A stretch of DNA of 64,000 bases from HGM04593 sp045646965 (GCA_045646965.1 JAZRLR010000012.1:1-64000); one strand, 5' to 3'; positions 15,908-25,405 are shown, numbered from the stretch's first letter. Translations and numbers: made by a program. Notes: a model not told the origin generated them from the letters alone.

Positions 15908-17032
15908 CTACATAGGCTCTTGCAGGCTTCTGTGGCTTGTCGTTACGGGGGTGACGGGCATTCCGTTGCGCACTTTCAGCAGTGCTTTTGTCACATAGCG
16001 CTCGCCAGCTTTCAGGCCACTTGTCACAAGGCGCAGCGTGTCATCGACAAGGTTGCCTGTTTCTATGGCGCGATACTGCACCACGTTGCTGTCGTTCACC
16101 ACGTAGAGGAACTTTCCAAGCTGGTCGGTGCCTATGGAGGCGTCACGCACAAGAATTCCCTCGGCTATGCTCTCGTATGGCAGCACCACGCTTATGTAGC
16201 TGCCCGGTTTCAAGAAGAGGTCTTCGTTGTCGAGCTCTGCTCTCACGCGCAGGGTGCCTGTGCTCAAGTTTATGTCGGGCGACAGGTAGTCCATCTTTGC
16301 TTTCCATCGAAAATATTTGTCATTGCCCAGAGTAAAGGTTATATACTCCTCCTTGCCCACTGCATCGCTGCGTTTCTGCTTGCCGAGCCATTGGTTGTCG
16401 CCTATGTCGAAATAGGCATACATTTTGTTGTCTTTGTACATTTTGCACAGCTCAACGGGGCTTGCGGCTCCGGGGATGTAAGTGCCCACAGAGTAGCTCT
16501 CAATGCCCACTACGCCGTCGGTGGGGGCTTTTACATAGCAGTAGCTCAAGTTTGTGCGCGCCGTGCCCAGCGCGGCTTTTGCATTGCTCACCTGCGCCTC
16601 ATAGCTCTTTACGTTGCTCTCGGCTTTCAGGAATTCTATCCTGCTCACCGCATCGCTCTCTATAGCCTGCTTCATACGCTCGTAGTTGCTGCGTGCATAC
16701 TCGAGGCCTGCCTGTGCGGTGGCAAGAGCCGCCTCGGCTTGTGCCACGGCGTTCTCGTAGAGCGTGGGTTCTATTACAAAAAGAATATCTCCTTTCTTCA
16801 CCCTGTTTCCCGCCGTGTAGCTCTGCTTCTGCAGCGTGCCGCTTGCGCGTCCCACAATGGAGACGGTGACGTCGGCCTCAAGGTAGCCCGGGTATTCGCG
16901 TGTGAGGGTAACGCTGCGCACCACCGGAGTGGCCACCTCCACGGGCAGAGCGTTGCCGGCCGTCTCTCTTTGCTCTCTTTTGTGGCAGCCGCCGAGTGCA
17001 ACTGCCGCTGCAATAAATAGAATCTTCTTCAT
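15908..17032 (-). CDS. RND efflux periplasmic adaptor lipoprotein
   Basis: 374 residues; lipobox Cys16 (LGGC). It has the membrane-fusion-protein pattern: a lipoyl half-motif (REYPGYLEADVTVSIVGRAS and GTLQKQSYTAGNRVKKGDIL), a long alpha-hairpin (about 90-155), the second lipoyl half (LSYCYVKAPTDGVVGIESYS) and beta-barrel domains. It should bridge the pump and the outer-membrane channel in the periplasm. It sits 22 bp upstream of the pump gene and 20 bp downstream of the channel gene, in one operon. Confidence 0.93.
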   Translation of the reverse strand: MKKILFIAAAVALGGCHKREQRETAGNALPVEVATPVVRSVTLTREYPGYLEADVTVSIVGRASGTLQKQSYTAGNRVKKGDILFVIEPTLYENAVAQAEAALATAQAGLEYARSNYERMKQAIESDAVSRIEFLKAESNVKSYEAQVSNAKAALGTARTNLSYCYVKAPTDGVVGIESYSVGTYIPGAASPVELCKMYKDNKMYAYFDIGDNQWLGKQKRSDAVGKEEYITFTLGNDKYFRWKAKMDYLSPDINLSTGTLRVRAELDNEDLFLKPGSYISVVLPYESIAEGILVRDASIGTDQLGKFLYVVNDSNVVQYRAIETGNLVDDTLRLVTSGLKAGERYVTKALLKVRNGMPVTPVTTSHRSLQEPM

Positions 17033-17052
17033 ATTATGTGATAATTAAATAG

Positions 17053-18444
17053 TTACCAGCCTCCGCCGAGTGCGTTGTATAACTGCACCAGATATTTGAG
17101 GGCTGCTCCCTGCGCCTGCACCAGGTAATCCTGATATTCGAGCAGGGTGCGCTGTGCGTCGAGCACGTCGCTGAACTCTGTGAGCCCCTGTTTGTAGAGC
17201 TGCAGGGATAGTTCCAACGTCTCGTTGCTTTTGTTTACCGCTTCTTTGACGGCTGTAATCTGCATCAGGGTGTTTTTATATTCGCTTATAGCCGTTTCCA
17301 CCTCCTGCATTGCGGTGAGCACATTATTATTAAAAGCTGTTATGCTCTGCTCGAGCACGGCGCGTGCCTCTCTTGTGGCATTTACATCTGCTCCGCCGTT
17401 GAAGATATTCCATTTTATGGTGGGGGCAATCTCCCAGGTGAGGCTGCGTGAGTGGAGCAGTTCTTTGGGCTTCTCGGCCGAATATCCTATGGAGCCGGTG
17501 AGATAGAATTCGGGCAACCAGTCGCGTTTGCTTGCGCCGAGCATTGCGGCGTATGCCTCAATCTCTCTTTCGGCTTTTCTTATGTCGGGGCGACGGCGCA
17601 GCAGCGTGGCAGGCACGCCCAGAGCAAGCGGTTCTATGTAAGAGGGTAGTGCGGTGGAGTCGGCTGCCCAGCCATATAGCTCGCTCGGGTAGCGTCCGAG
17701 CAGCACGGCAAGAGCGTTGCGGTAGCTATCTATGGTGCTCTGCATCGCAGGAATCTGTGCGAGGGTGTTGTAGTAGACCGATTGCGACTGTGCCACGTCG
17801 AGCTTCGATGCGAGGCCGCTGTTGTAGCGCGCCGTCACAATGTTCATAATCTCCTTTTGCGATGCCACGTTGCTGCGCAGCACCATAAGGCGCACCGTGC
17901 TCTCGCGCAACGAGAAGTAGTTTGTGGCTACGTTGGCACACAGGGCGACCATAACAGCGCGAAACTCCTCCTCGGTAGCCTGAAAGAGTCTCTTCTGTGC
18001 TTTCGACCGCTCATATATGCTGCCAAAGATATCTATCTGCCAGCTCATAGAGACGGCTCCGCTGTAGTAGCCCGCAACGCTTTGTGTGAAGAAACTCTCG
18101 GCGGTGTTTCCGCTGCTCTGGGCGCGTTGCCACCCAAGGGCGAGGTCTACGGTGGGCATCAGCTTGCTTTGCGCCTGTCGCCACACGGCCTTTGCCCGCT
18201 TCATATTCTCTATGGCCGACAGCACCGAGCAGTTGTGCATAACTGCGGTGTTTATAAGGGAATCGAGGGTGCTGTCGTTGAAATTGCGCCACCAAAGGTC
18301 GTCGTTCGGTACACTTTGCAGGGGCGACTCATAGCCGTTCCACTCCTCGGGCAGAGGGGTAAAGAGATATTCCCCGCTCTTCTGTGCGCGTGAAACAGCG
18401 CAACCGAGCGGCAGAATAAGTAAGATAGTCAAGAACTTTCTCAT
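17053..18444 (-). CDS. RND efflux outer-membrane channel (TolC/OprM family, NodT type)
   Basis: 463 residues; lipobox Cys15 (PLGC), as in OprM-type lipoprotein channels. Two repeats of the outer-membrane efflux domain are visible, with the family segments DLWWRNFNDSTLDSLINTA, LLRRRPDIRKAEREIEAYAA (about 283-302) and GLTEFSDVLDAQRTLLEYQD near the end. It is the first gene of the pump operon. No TetR, AraC or two-component regulator lies next to it, and no consensus -7 element is seen in the 86 bp upstream. Confidence 0.93.
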   Translation of the reverse strand: MRKFLTILLILPLGCAVSRAQKSGEYLFTPLPEEWNGYESPLQSVPNDDLWWRNFNDSTLDSLINTAVMHNCSVLSAIENMKRAKAVWRQAQSKLMPTVDLALGWQRAQSSGNTAESFFTQSVAGYYSGAVSMSWQIDIFGSIYERSKAQKRLFQATEEEFRAVMVALCANVATNYFSLRESTVRLMVLRSNVASQKEIMNIVTARYNSGLASKLDVAQSQSVYYNTLAQIPAMQSTIDSYRNALAVLLGRYPSELYGWAADSTALPSYIEPLALGVPATLLRRRPDIRKAEREIEAYAAMLGASKRDWLPEFYLTGSIGYSAEKPKELLHSRSLTWEIAPTIKWNIFNGGADVNATREARAVLEQSITAFNNNVLTAMQEVETAISEYKNTLMQITAVKEAVNKSNETLELSLQLYKQGLTEFSDVLDAQRTLLEYQDYLVQAQGAALKYLVQLYNALGGGW

Positions 18445-18530
18445 AAGAATCCTTTCCGTTAAGCAGAATATTAAACACTGCTGTAACGGGTAAGGTTCTA
18501 TAGATGAGAATCTAAAAAAAGATTATTCTT

Positions 18531-20723
18531 TCATCGGAACAGGAGGTCGGCTTCGTACCACAGGGCAGGGGTGTCGCTCATTTCTATGGTGAGCGTGCCG
18601 CCTGCGGCTATATCCCTGTGCTCTATGTAGGGCAGGGCGTGCTCTTTCCCGTTGAGCTTCACGCTCTTTATGTAGATATTTCTCTCGCTGTTATTCAGGC
18701 ATTTGATGGTAAATGTGCCGCCCTGTACGGTGAGTTCGGCCTCATCTATAATGGGAGAACCCAGCCAGTAGCGTGCGCCTGCGGGCTCCACCTGATAGAG
18801 GCCGATGGCCGACATAATGTACCACGCCGACATCTGCCCCATATCCTCGTTGCCCGACAAGCCGTCGGGCTTGTCGCTGTAGAGCTTTTGCAGCACCTCG
18901 CGCACCAAGCGTGCGCATTTGTGGGGCTCGCCAAGCATCGTGTACAGGTAGATGGTGTGGTGCGAGGGCTCGTTGCCGTGGGCATATTGTCCTATCATTC
19001 CCGAGATATCGGGCGAGGCATCGCCCTCTATTTCAGTCGATGCGGTGAACAGCCTGTCGAGCAGTGCCGCGGCGTTGCTTCTTCCTCCCATAAGAGCTGC
19101 AAGCCCCGCAATATCGTGGGGTACAAGCCAGGTGTACTGCCAGGCGTTGCCCTCGCAGTAGTCGTCGGCGCGGTGTGCAGAGTGGTAGGGGTTGAAGGGC
19201 TCGCGGAAAACTCCCGTGCTGTCTACGCCGCGTATGAAACCGCTTGCCTTGTCGTAGAGACGTCTGTAGGAGTGGCTCTTGCGGGTGAAATAGTCAAACT
19301 CTTCGTTCTGTCCCACGGCGCGTGCCGCCTGTGCCGCAGCTGCGTCGGCTATGGCATACTCGAGCTCGTATGCGACAGATTCTGTTTTGAGGTCGCAGGG
19401 TATATAGCCGTGGCGGTCGCGCAGTTCCTTGCCGCGTTCAGGCTTTGTGGCGCTTTTTTTTATGGCGGCAAAGGCAGCCTCTTTGTCTATTCCGGGTATA
19501 TCCTTTACTATGGCATCGGCCACGACGGGTATGCCGGGGTCTCCCACCATACAATTGGTTTCGTTGCCCCATAGATGCCACACGGGCAGGTTGCCCTGCT
19601 TGTCGCAGATATCCACCATAGAGGCCACAAACTCTGCGGCTTTCTGTGGGTGCACTATGGTCATAAGCGGTTGCTTGGCGCGGTAGGTGTCCCATAGCGA
19701 GAAGCAGGTGTAGCGCGGGGTGGGGCTGTTGTAAATCTCGCCGTCGGCTCCGCGGTAGTCGCCGTTTACATCGCTGAAGAGCACTGGGGCGGTCATTGCG
19801 TGGTAGGCGGCCGTGTAGAATATTTTTTTCAGGGTGTCGTTGTCGCTCTTTATCCTTATGCGGGAAAGCTCATTCTCCCACAGCTCTTCTGCTGCGCTCT
19901 TCACCTCCTCAAAATTCCAGTGGGGCAGTTCCTGTGCCATAGCTGCTTTGGCGCCTTCGATGCTCACGGGCGAGACGGCCACTTTCATAAGTATCTCTTC
20001 GCCCTCGCGTGTGAAGAACGATGCGCGTGTGTATAGCTCGCCTTTCACCTTTTCGATGCTCTCGAAAGGTTTTTGGAACTCTGCCACGAAGTATATCTTT
20101 TGTCGTGCAGCCCATCCGCGGGAGTAGCGGTAGCCCACGATGCGGTTATTGCCCTCTGCAGCGGTGTATGCCTCGGTGGTTCTGTCCCAGCAGCCGCCGT
20201 TCTCGAGGTCAATTACTATGGCTGCGTCGTCGGCCTGTGGGAAGGTGTAGCGGTGCATACCCACACGCGCCGTTGCGGTGAGCTCGGCTGTTATGCCGTA
20301 GCGTGTAAGAGGCACGGCGTAGTATCCGGGTGTCGCAATCTCTTTGCTGCGGTCGGCAGGTGACCACAGGCCGCTCTCGGGGTTCTCTATGTTTCCGCGG
20401 GTGTATGTAACCTCGCCCGTCACGGGCATAACTGTTATGTCGAAAAGGTCGCCTATGCCTGTTCCGCTCAAATGGGTGTGCGAGAAGCCTATGACGCTGT
20501 TCTCGTCGCTGTGGTAGCCCGAGCACAGGTCCCACACCTGGCTCACAGCGGTGGAGCCGAGCTGCACCATACCGAAGGGTACGCTCGCACCCACGAAGAC
20601 GTGCCCGTGCCCTCCACTGCCTATAAGCGGGTTTATGTGGCGGGTTACTCTTTCTCGTTGTGTGGCGTGCGGGGTGCAGGCCGCTGTCAGCAGCAGGGCC
20701 GCGAGTATGTGCAGTAGTCTCAT
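18531..20723 (-). CDS. GH92 alpha-mannosidase lipoprotein
   Basis: 730 residues; lipobox Cys16 (LTAAC), so probably surface- or periplasm-anchored. The GH92 N-terminal signature is INPLIGSGGHGHVFVGASVP followed by FGMVQLG; the catalytic (alpha/alpha)6 domain carries GQYAHGNEPSHH and GNEDMGQMSAWYIMSAIGLY. GH92 enzymes are Ca2+-dependent, inverting exo-alpha-mannosidases. The intact HGNEP motif is the form known from alpha-1,2/1,3-mannosidases acting on N-glycans or yeast mannan. The gene is the last of a four-gene operon, overlapping the previous GH92 gene by 4 bp. Confidence 0.93.
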   Translation of the reverse strand: MRLLHILAALLLTAACTPHATQRERVTRHINPLIGSGGHGHVFVGASVPFGMVQLGSTAVSQVWDLCSGYHSDENSVIGFSHTHLSGTGIGDLFDITVMPVTGEVTYTRGNIENPESGLWSPADRSKEIATPGYYAVPLTRYGITAELTATARVGMHRYTFPQADDAAIVIDLENGGCWDRTTEAYTAAEGNNRIVGYRYSRGWAARQKIYFVAEFQKPFESIEKVKGELYTRASFFTREGEEILMKVAVSPVSIEGAKAAMAQELPHWNFEEVKSAAEELWENELSRIRIKSDNDTLKKIFYTAAYHAMTAPVLFSDVNGDYRGADGEIYNSPTPRYTCFSLWDTYRAKQPLMTIVHPQKAAEFVASMVDICDKQGNLPVWHLWGNETNCMVGDPGIPVVADAIVKDIPGIDKEAAFAAIKKSATKPERGKELRDRHGYIPCDLKTESVAYELEYAIADAAAAQAARAVGQNEEFDYFTRKSHSYRRLYDKASGFIRGVDSTGVFREPFNPYHSAHRADDYCEGNAWQYTWLVPHDIAGLAALMGGRSNAAALLDRLFTASTEIEGDASPDISGMIGQYAHGNEPSHHTIYLYTMLGEPHKCARLVREVLQKLYSDKPDGLSGNEDMGQMSAWYIMSAIGLYQVEPAGARYWLGSPIIDEAELTVQGGTFTIKCLNNSERNIYIKSVKLNGKEHALPYIEHRDIAAGGTLTIEMSDTPALWYEADLLFR

Positions 20724-22966
20724 CGGGGGGCTTTCTTTAGCGTGAAGTTAATGTGGCAATCCTGCGCAAGGGTATTGTGCTCTATGCGATAGCCGTTGTG
20801 TCTCTTGCCGTTGCAGTGTATGCTCTCTATGTAGTGTGCATCGCTGTCGGGGCGTGTGCACTCTATGGTTACGGTTCCTGTGGGTGTCGATATGGTTATC
20901 TTGTCAAAGGCGGGGGTGGTGAGGGTGTAGTAGGGCTCTCCGGGGCAGTCGGGGTAGAGCCCCATCATAGAGAATACCGCCCACGCCGACATTGTGCCGG
21001 TGTCGTCATTGCCTGGTATTCCGTCGGGGCTGTTTTTGTAGTGCTTTTCGAGTAGCTCCCTGACAATCTTTTGTGTGCGCCACTCCTCGCCCTTGAATCG
21101 GCTGAAGAGGTAGGGGTATATGATATCGGGCTCGTTCGTGGGGTCGTAGTAGTAGTTGTCGAATACCTTTTGCAGGCTCTTTACATACCCTTTTGCTCCG
21201 CCCATAAGTTTTGTGAGTCCTTTTATGTCGTGAACGGCGGCAAACGTGTAGTTCCACGCCGAGCCCTCGTGGAAGCCGGGCACGTTCTCGAAGTGCTTGC
21301 CTGTCTCGGGGTTGAACGAGCCTATGAAATCTCCCTCGTGTGTGAGGGGGCGCAGCGTGCCGTGCTCTCGGCAGAAGTATCTTCGGTAGCTCTGCGAGCG
21401 GCGCAGAAACTCCTTGGCGCGTGCCTTGTCGCCCAGCGAGTCGGCAAGCTGTGCTATGGCATAGTCGGCCGAGCAGTACTCGAGGGCGTGAGACACGGAG
21501 TTGTCACCCGATAGGTCGTTCGAGAAATATCCGAGCGGTATGAAACCTCTCTCGGTGTAGGGGATTATATCGGGGCGCAGGGGGTTCTCCTCTCCCTTTG
21601 TGGTGGCCGATTTAAGCATCGCCTCGTAGGCTGTCTCTATGTCGAAGTTGCGCAGCCCTTTTATCCAGCTGTCGGCAAGTACTATGGCGGCGGGGTCGCC
21701 CTCCATAGTGTAGGTCTCGCGCGAGAAGAGCTCCCAGCGTGGCAGCCACCCGCTCTCCTTGTACATTCCCACAATGGAACGCAGCATATCGGTCTGTCGC
21801 TCGGGGTAGACAAGCGTGAGCAGCTGATGCAGGTTGCGGTAGGTGTCCCACAGCGAGAATACCGAGTATCGGGTGTGCGGGCTCTTGCCTGTCGCCCCGC
21901 TCTCCATACAAGGATATTCGCCGTTTACATCGCTTATTATGCAGGGGTGTATGAGCGCGTGGTAAAGTGCTGTGTAAAAAACTTTTTTCTGCTCGTCGCT
22001 GCCGCCCTCCACTTTTATGCGGCCGAGCGTGCCGTTCCACTCTTCCGCAGCCTCTTGTCGCAGGGTGTCGAAGCTCTTGTCGCTTTGCTCGCTGTCGAGG
22101 TTCTTGCGTGCATTCTCTGTAGAGACGAACGAAACGCCCACTCTCACGGTTATCTCTTCTCCCGCGGCGAGGTCGTCGTAGCAGAATCGGTAACCTATGT
22201 TATCGCCGGCAATTTCGCGGTTGTAATTCTCGTAGAGCTTATATGTGCCGTCGTCGGTACACCACTGCGCCTCAATGCCCGTCATAAGGGGCTGGAACTT
22301 CCACGCTCCGCCCGACGTGGGCTTGTGCGAGACGCGCATCACAAAGTAAATGGGAAAGACCGCCTGCGTGGTGTAGCAGAAGGTGCCCAGCAGCTTGAAG
22401 CCCTCAATCTCGGTGTCGCTCACCTTGCGCACCATAGCTCCGCACTCGTTTGTGAGGCCGTCGCCCAGGTTGAGTATTATATTTCCTTTGCCGCCGGGGA
22501 AGGTGTAACGTTCGCACGAGGTGCGTGCCGTGGCTGTGACCTCGGTGAGTATGCCATATTTCGTGAGGCGGTTGGTGTAGTATCCCGGTGAGGCTTTCTC
22601 TTTGTCGTATTCAGAGCCGTAGTTGAAAAGGTTCACATCTATCTCCCCTGCTGTGGGCATCACAAGCAACGACGAGGCTTCGGGGCAGCCCACTCCGCTC
22701 AACGCAACGTGTGCATAGCCCGTGAAATATCTGTTATTCATCTCGTAGGGGGTGGAGAGCCAACGGCTGTCCTTGTCGTATGCGTTGAGGTCGGAGCCCG
22801 TCACGTTGAACGGTGTTACGCTCATCATTCCGTTGGGTGTGACGGCGCCGGGGTGTGTGGCTCCGTAGTTTGTGGTGCCTATGAAGGGGTTCACCAACTC
22901 CACGGGCTCCTGTGCGGCTGCAAAGGCTGCCGCAGCAAATAGCACGGCTGTGAAAATTTTTCTCAT
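20720..22966 (-). CDS. GH92 family glycosidase, divergent
   Basis: 748 residues with a cleavable signal peptide ending near AAAQ, not a lipobox. The GH92 pattern is clear: VNPFIGTTNYGATHPGAVTP, PNGMMSVTPFN and GNDDTGTMSAWAVFSMMGLY. Where the neighbouring GH92 has HGNEPSHH this one has PTNEPDIIYPYLF, so the His before the NEP and the two His after it are missing. In this family that position helps set linkage specificity, so it may act on a different mannose linkage. It lies 6 bp after the ROK gene and is coupled to the next GH92 gene by an ATGA overlap. Confidence 0.9.
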   Translation of the reverse strand: MRKIFTAVLFAAAAFAAAQEPVELVNPFIGTTNYGATHPGAVTPNGMMSVTPFNVTGSDLNAYDKDSRWLSTPYEMNNRYFTGYAHVALSGVGCPEASSLLVMPTAGEIDVNLFNYGSEYDKEKASPGYYTNRLTKYGILTEVTATARTSCERYTFPGGKGNIILNLGDGLTNECGAMVRKVSDTEIEGFKLLGTFCYTTQAVFPIYFVMRVSHKPTSGGAWKFQPLMTGIEAQWCTDDGTYKLYENYNREIAGDNIGYRFCYDDLAAGEEITVRVGVSFVSTENARKNLDSEQSDKSFDTLRQEAAEEWNGTLGRIKVEGGSDEQKKVFYTALYHALIHPCIISDVNGEYPCMESGATGKSPHTRYSVFSLWDTYRNLHQLLTLVYPERQTDMLRSIVGMYKESGWLPRWELFSRETYTMEGDPAAIVLADSWIKGLRNFDIETAYEAMLKSATTKGEENPLRPDIIPYTERGFIPLGYFSNDLSGDNSVSHALEYCSADYAIAQLADSLGDKARAKEFLRRSQSYRRYFCREHGTLRPLTHEGDFIGSFNPETGKHFENVPGFHEGSAWNYTFAAVHDIKGLTKLMGGAKGYVKSLQKVFDNYYYDPTNEPDIIYPYLFSRFKGEEWRTQKIVRELLEKHYKNSPDGIPGNDDTGTMSAWAVFSMMGLYPDCPGEPYYTLTTPAFDKITISTPTGTVTIECTRPDSDAHYIESIHCNGKRHNGYRIEHNTLAQDCHINFTLKKAPR

Positions 22967-22972
22967 AAAAGG

Positions 22973-24073
22973 TTATCTCTTGTCGAGCTCGCTTATGGCA
23001 AAGGTGTATGCTCCCAGTGACACGGCTTTGCTTGCGCCCATCTGTGATATGGTAACGCCTACGCGCTTTTTGCTGTCGTAATCGACGTAACGCTCTTCGC
23101 CGTAGACTTTTATCTTCTTCACCTCGCCCTTGGCAAACTGCTTGAACTCCTCGGGGTTGTCGAGGTTGTACACGCTCATCTGCACGAGGCTCACCTGCTC
23201 CCCGTCGAGGGTGTGCAAGGTGGCGCGCATACTCTCGAGCAGTGACGGCATTATCCAATGCGCCGCAGCCGACAGGCCTCCGCCAATTGCCACAATTCCG
23301 TCTATAAGCGTAACAGCCGTGGCCATAGCCTCGCCCGCCACTCTGCCGAGCGTTTTAAAAGCCTCCTGCGCTGCGGCTTTGTCGCCGTGGCGTGTGCCAT
23401 CGGCTATTTCGCAGATATCTTTGGGCGAGAGGCTGTGGCATCTGTCGCCGCTCTTCTCGCCATATATGCGTTGCACTGCTCTTATGGCAACTCCTTCTTC
23501 CACAATTACATCGGGCATATCCCTGTGTCGCAGGCAGAAGGTCTCGACGCACGAGTTGTCGCCTCTGTTGAGCTTGCCGTCTATTACCACACCCACGCCG
23601 AATCCCGTGCCTATGGTGTAGCCAATGAGGTTCTTGTACTGCTTGTTTGAGCCCTCTTCGCGCAGCATTCTGTTAATTCGTGGCAGCGTGCCGCATAGAG
23701 CCTCACCGTAGGCAAAGAGGTCGCCGTCGTTATTTATGAAGACGGGAACGCCGAACTTGCCCTCGAGGAAAGTTCCCAGAGCAACTCCCTCGCGGAACGA
23801 GGGGAAGTTGGGCAGGTAGCCCCCGATGATTCCGTTAGGGTAGTCGGCAGGGCCGGGGAAGGCGAAGCTTATGGCAACGGGCTTCTCGTCGAGCCTGTCG
23901 AAAATAGTTTGAAAGCCCTTTACCATATTTTGCAGGCAGAGGTCGAGGTTGTGCGCCTCGGAGGGTATCGTCACGGGTTCTGTAATGAACTCCCCTGCAC
24001 GCATCGCACCGAAAACAAAGTTGGTGCCTCCTGCGTCGAGGGTAACGACTGTGCGGTTATCGTTTTTGTACAT
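22973..24073 (-). CDS. ROK family sugar kinase
   Basis: 366 residues, no signal peptide. It has the phosphate-binding motif DAGGTN (13-18), GPADYPNGIIGGYLPNF, the catalytic FINNDGDLFAYGEA and a C-terminal ATP-site GGGLSAA. The usual ROK zinc motif CxCGxxGCxE is not present; the corresponding stretch reads ETFCLRHRDMPD. ROK proteins are sugar kinases or repressors, and with no DNA-binding domain this one should be a kinase. Its place between a mannanase and two mannosidases suggests that it phosphorylates mannose released by them (inference). Glucose or another hexose remains possible. Confidence 0.85.
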   Translation of the reverse strand: MYKNDNRTVVTLDAGGTNFVFGAMRAGEFITEPVTIPSEAHNLDLCLQNMVKGFQTIFDRLDEKPVAISFAFPGPADYPNGIIGGYLPNFPSFREGVALGTFLEGKFGVPVFINNDGDLFAYGEALCGTLPRINRMLREEGSNKQYKNLIGYTIGTGFGVGVVIDGKLNRGDNSCVETFCLRHRDMPDVIVEEGVAIRAVQRIYGEKSGDRCHSLSPKDICEIADGTRHGDKAAAQEAFKTLGRVAGEAMATAVTLIDGIVAIGGGLSAAAHWIMPSLLESMRATLHTLDGEQVSLVQMSVYNLDNPEEFKQFAKGEVKKIKVYGEERYVDYDSKKRVGVTISQMGASKAVSLGAYTFAISELDKR

Positions 24074-24076
24074 AAA

Positions 24077-25372
24077 TTATCTGTTGTGGTAGGTTATTAT
24101 CTTTACGTAATGTGTTATAATTTCAACGGTTGTGGAATCGCAGTCGAATACCGAGTACCATCCCTGCGGCTCGTGGGGCGGGTCGCACAGAAAGTCGTCG
24201 CCTGGCTGCCACACCTCGTCGGCGGGGCGTCCGCTGCCGCCCCAGCCCCAGAAGTTACATCCCGCTATGGGGGCTCCCTCTTTGACACTCTCGGCCACCG
24301 CGTCAAATATCAGGCGGTAGAATGTGTCGCGGCTGTCGGTGGGTATCCCGATGCCCGATTTATTGCCCTGTCGCGGGTAGCCGAACTCCTCTATTACCAC
24401 GGGCTTGTTCAGCTTGCGGGCAAGCTCAATGTGCTCTTCTATGTATTTTTTACTCTTCTCACAGGCATTGCCTATGGTGCTGTCGGGGTTCTCGCGCGAA
24501 GCCCAGCCCCAGTTGGCAGGCCAGATGTGTATTGTCAGGTAGTCGATGTTTGCGTCTCCGTGTATGCGCTCACACAGCTCCTTGTCGCCGCTGCATCCTA
24601 TGTAGCCCTCGCTGCCTGTCGATACAAGGTGGTTCGGGTCTATGCTTTTTATTATGGCGGCAGCCTCGGCTATCCAGCCGGCAAACTCCTCCTTGCACTC
24701 CTTGTCAAAGGGGCGCGGCTCGTTGCACAACTGCCACGACATAATTGCAGGCTCGTCTTTGTAGCAGCGTCCCGTGATGCTGTTCTTGCGCGAAACGACT
24801 TTGCGTATGAAATCGAAATAGGCGGTCTGTGCCTCGCGACATTTTGAGAATTGCGCTGCATACTTCACATACCTGTCGTATCCTCCCTCTATATTTGCAT
24901 TGGGCGAGTCACCATATCCGCACTCCTTGAGGTAAAAGCCGTATCCGCCGCTCCAGTCCCACGCATTGTTCAGGTATATAACCGCTTCCATACCTCTTTT
25001 CTCGAGCTCGGCAATGGCGTAGTCGAGTCCCTGCAGTATGGTGTCGTTGAGGAGCCCCGGTGCGGGCTGCAGGTAGGGCTTGGCGTGGTTGGCGAGTGAA
25101 CTGCCGGCGTCGGGGCCTGCCAGGATTCTCAAATTTGTGACGCCCATCGCCGCAAGAGCGTCAAGCTCGCTGCAGAAACGCTCTCTGTCGCCGCCCTCTC
25201 CCTTCGATGCAAGTATGCTTGCATACCACATATTTGTGCCTATGAACGAGTGCTTTTTACCGTTTTTTACAAGTTGCGTGCCTTCGGTGGTCACAATTTT
25301 ACAAGTATCGCCCATTCCGCAGGCGGTGAGGAGTGTTGCGGCTATTACGGCGGCGAGTGCGAGGTTTCTCAT
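24077..25372 (-). CDS. GH5 family (GH5_7-like) beta-mannanase lipoprotein
   Basis: 431 residues; lipobox Cys18 (LLTAC). It is a TIM-barrel glycosidase with NMWYASIL near 47-54, acid/base Glu218 in SWQLCNEPRPF, IHIWPANWGWA (281-291) and nucleophile Glu329 in VVIEEFGYPR. The order and the Trp-rich loops match endo-beta-1,4-mannanases of GH5_7. In this operon it could instead cleave the beta-mannose of an N-glycan core. It is the first gene of the operon, behind the -7-like element at 25398-25405. Confidence 0.85.
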   Translation of the reverse strand: MRNLALAAVIAATLLTACGMGDTCKIVTTEGTQLVKNGKKHSFIGTNMWYASILASKGEGGDRERFCSELDALAAMGVTNLRILAGPDAGSSLANHAKPYLQPAPGLLNDTILQGLDYAIAELEKRGMEAVIYLNNAWDWSGGYGFYLKECGYGDSPNANIEGGYDRYVKYAAQFSKCREAQTAYFDFIRKVVSRKNSITGRCYKDEPAIMSWQLCNEPRPFDKECKEEFAGWIAEAAAIIKSIDPNHLVSTGSEGYIGCSGDKELCERIHGDANIDYLTIHIWPANWGWASRENPDSTIGNACEKSKKYIEEHIELARKLNKPVVIEEFGYPRQGNKSGIGIPTDSRDTFYRLIFDAVAESVKEGAPIAGCNFWGWGGSGRPADEVWQPGDDFLCDPPHEPQGWYSVFDCDSTTVEIITHYVKIITYHNR

Positions 25373-25397
25373 ATATCTGTTTTTTTCAGTTGTTTTG

Positions 25398-25405
25398 CGA
25401 AGATA
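25398..25405 (-). promoter_or_regulatory. -7-like promoter of the mannose-glycan operon
   Basis: TATCTTCG on the minus strand, 26 bp upstream of the GH5 start. No operator or regulator gene is visible nearby. Confidence 0.45.

Noticed and set aside
15767..17020. 417-codon open frame on the plus strand
   Set aside because: It is antisense to the RND pump and adaptor, whose families and motifs are certain. Its product is Cys/His/Val-rich with no family pattern.
12730..18444. Possible linked regulator for the efflux operon
   Set aside because: No TetR, MarR, AraC or two-component gene is present on either side; the neighbours are a thioesterase unit and a mannosidase gene.
18490..18530. Imperfect hairpin AATCT-TTTTT-AGATT after the GH92 operon
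   Set aside because: The stem is only about 5 bp with mismatches. It may end the operon, but it is too weak to list as a terminator.
18618..19574. 318-codon open frame on the plus strand
   Set aside because: It is antisense to the first GH92 gene, which has full family motifs.
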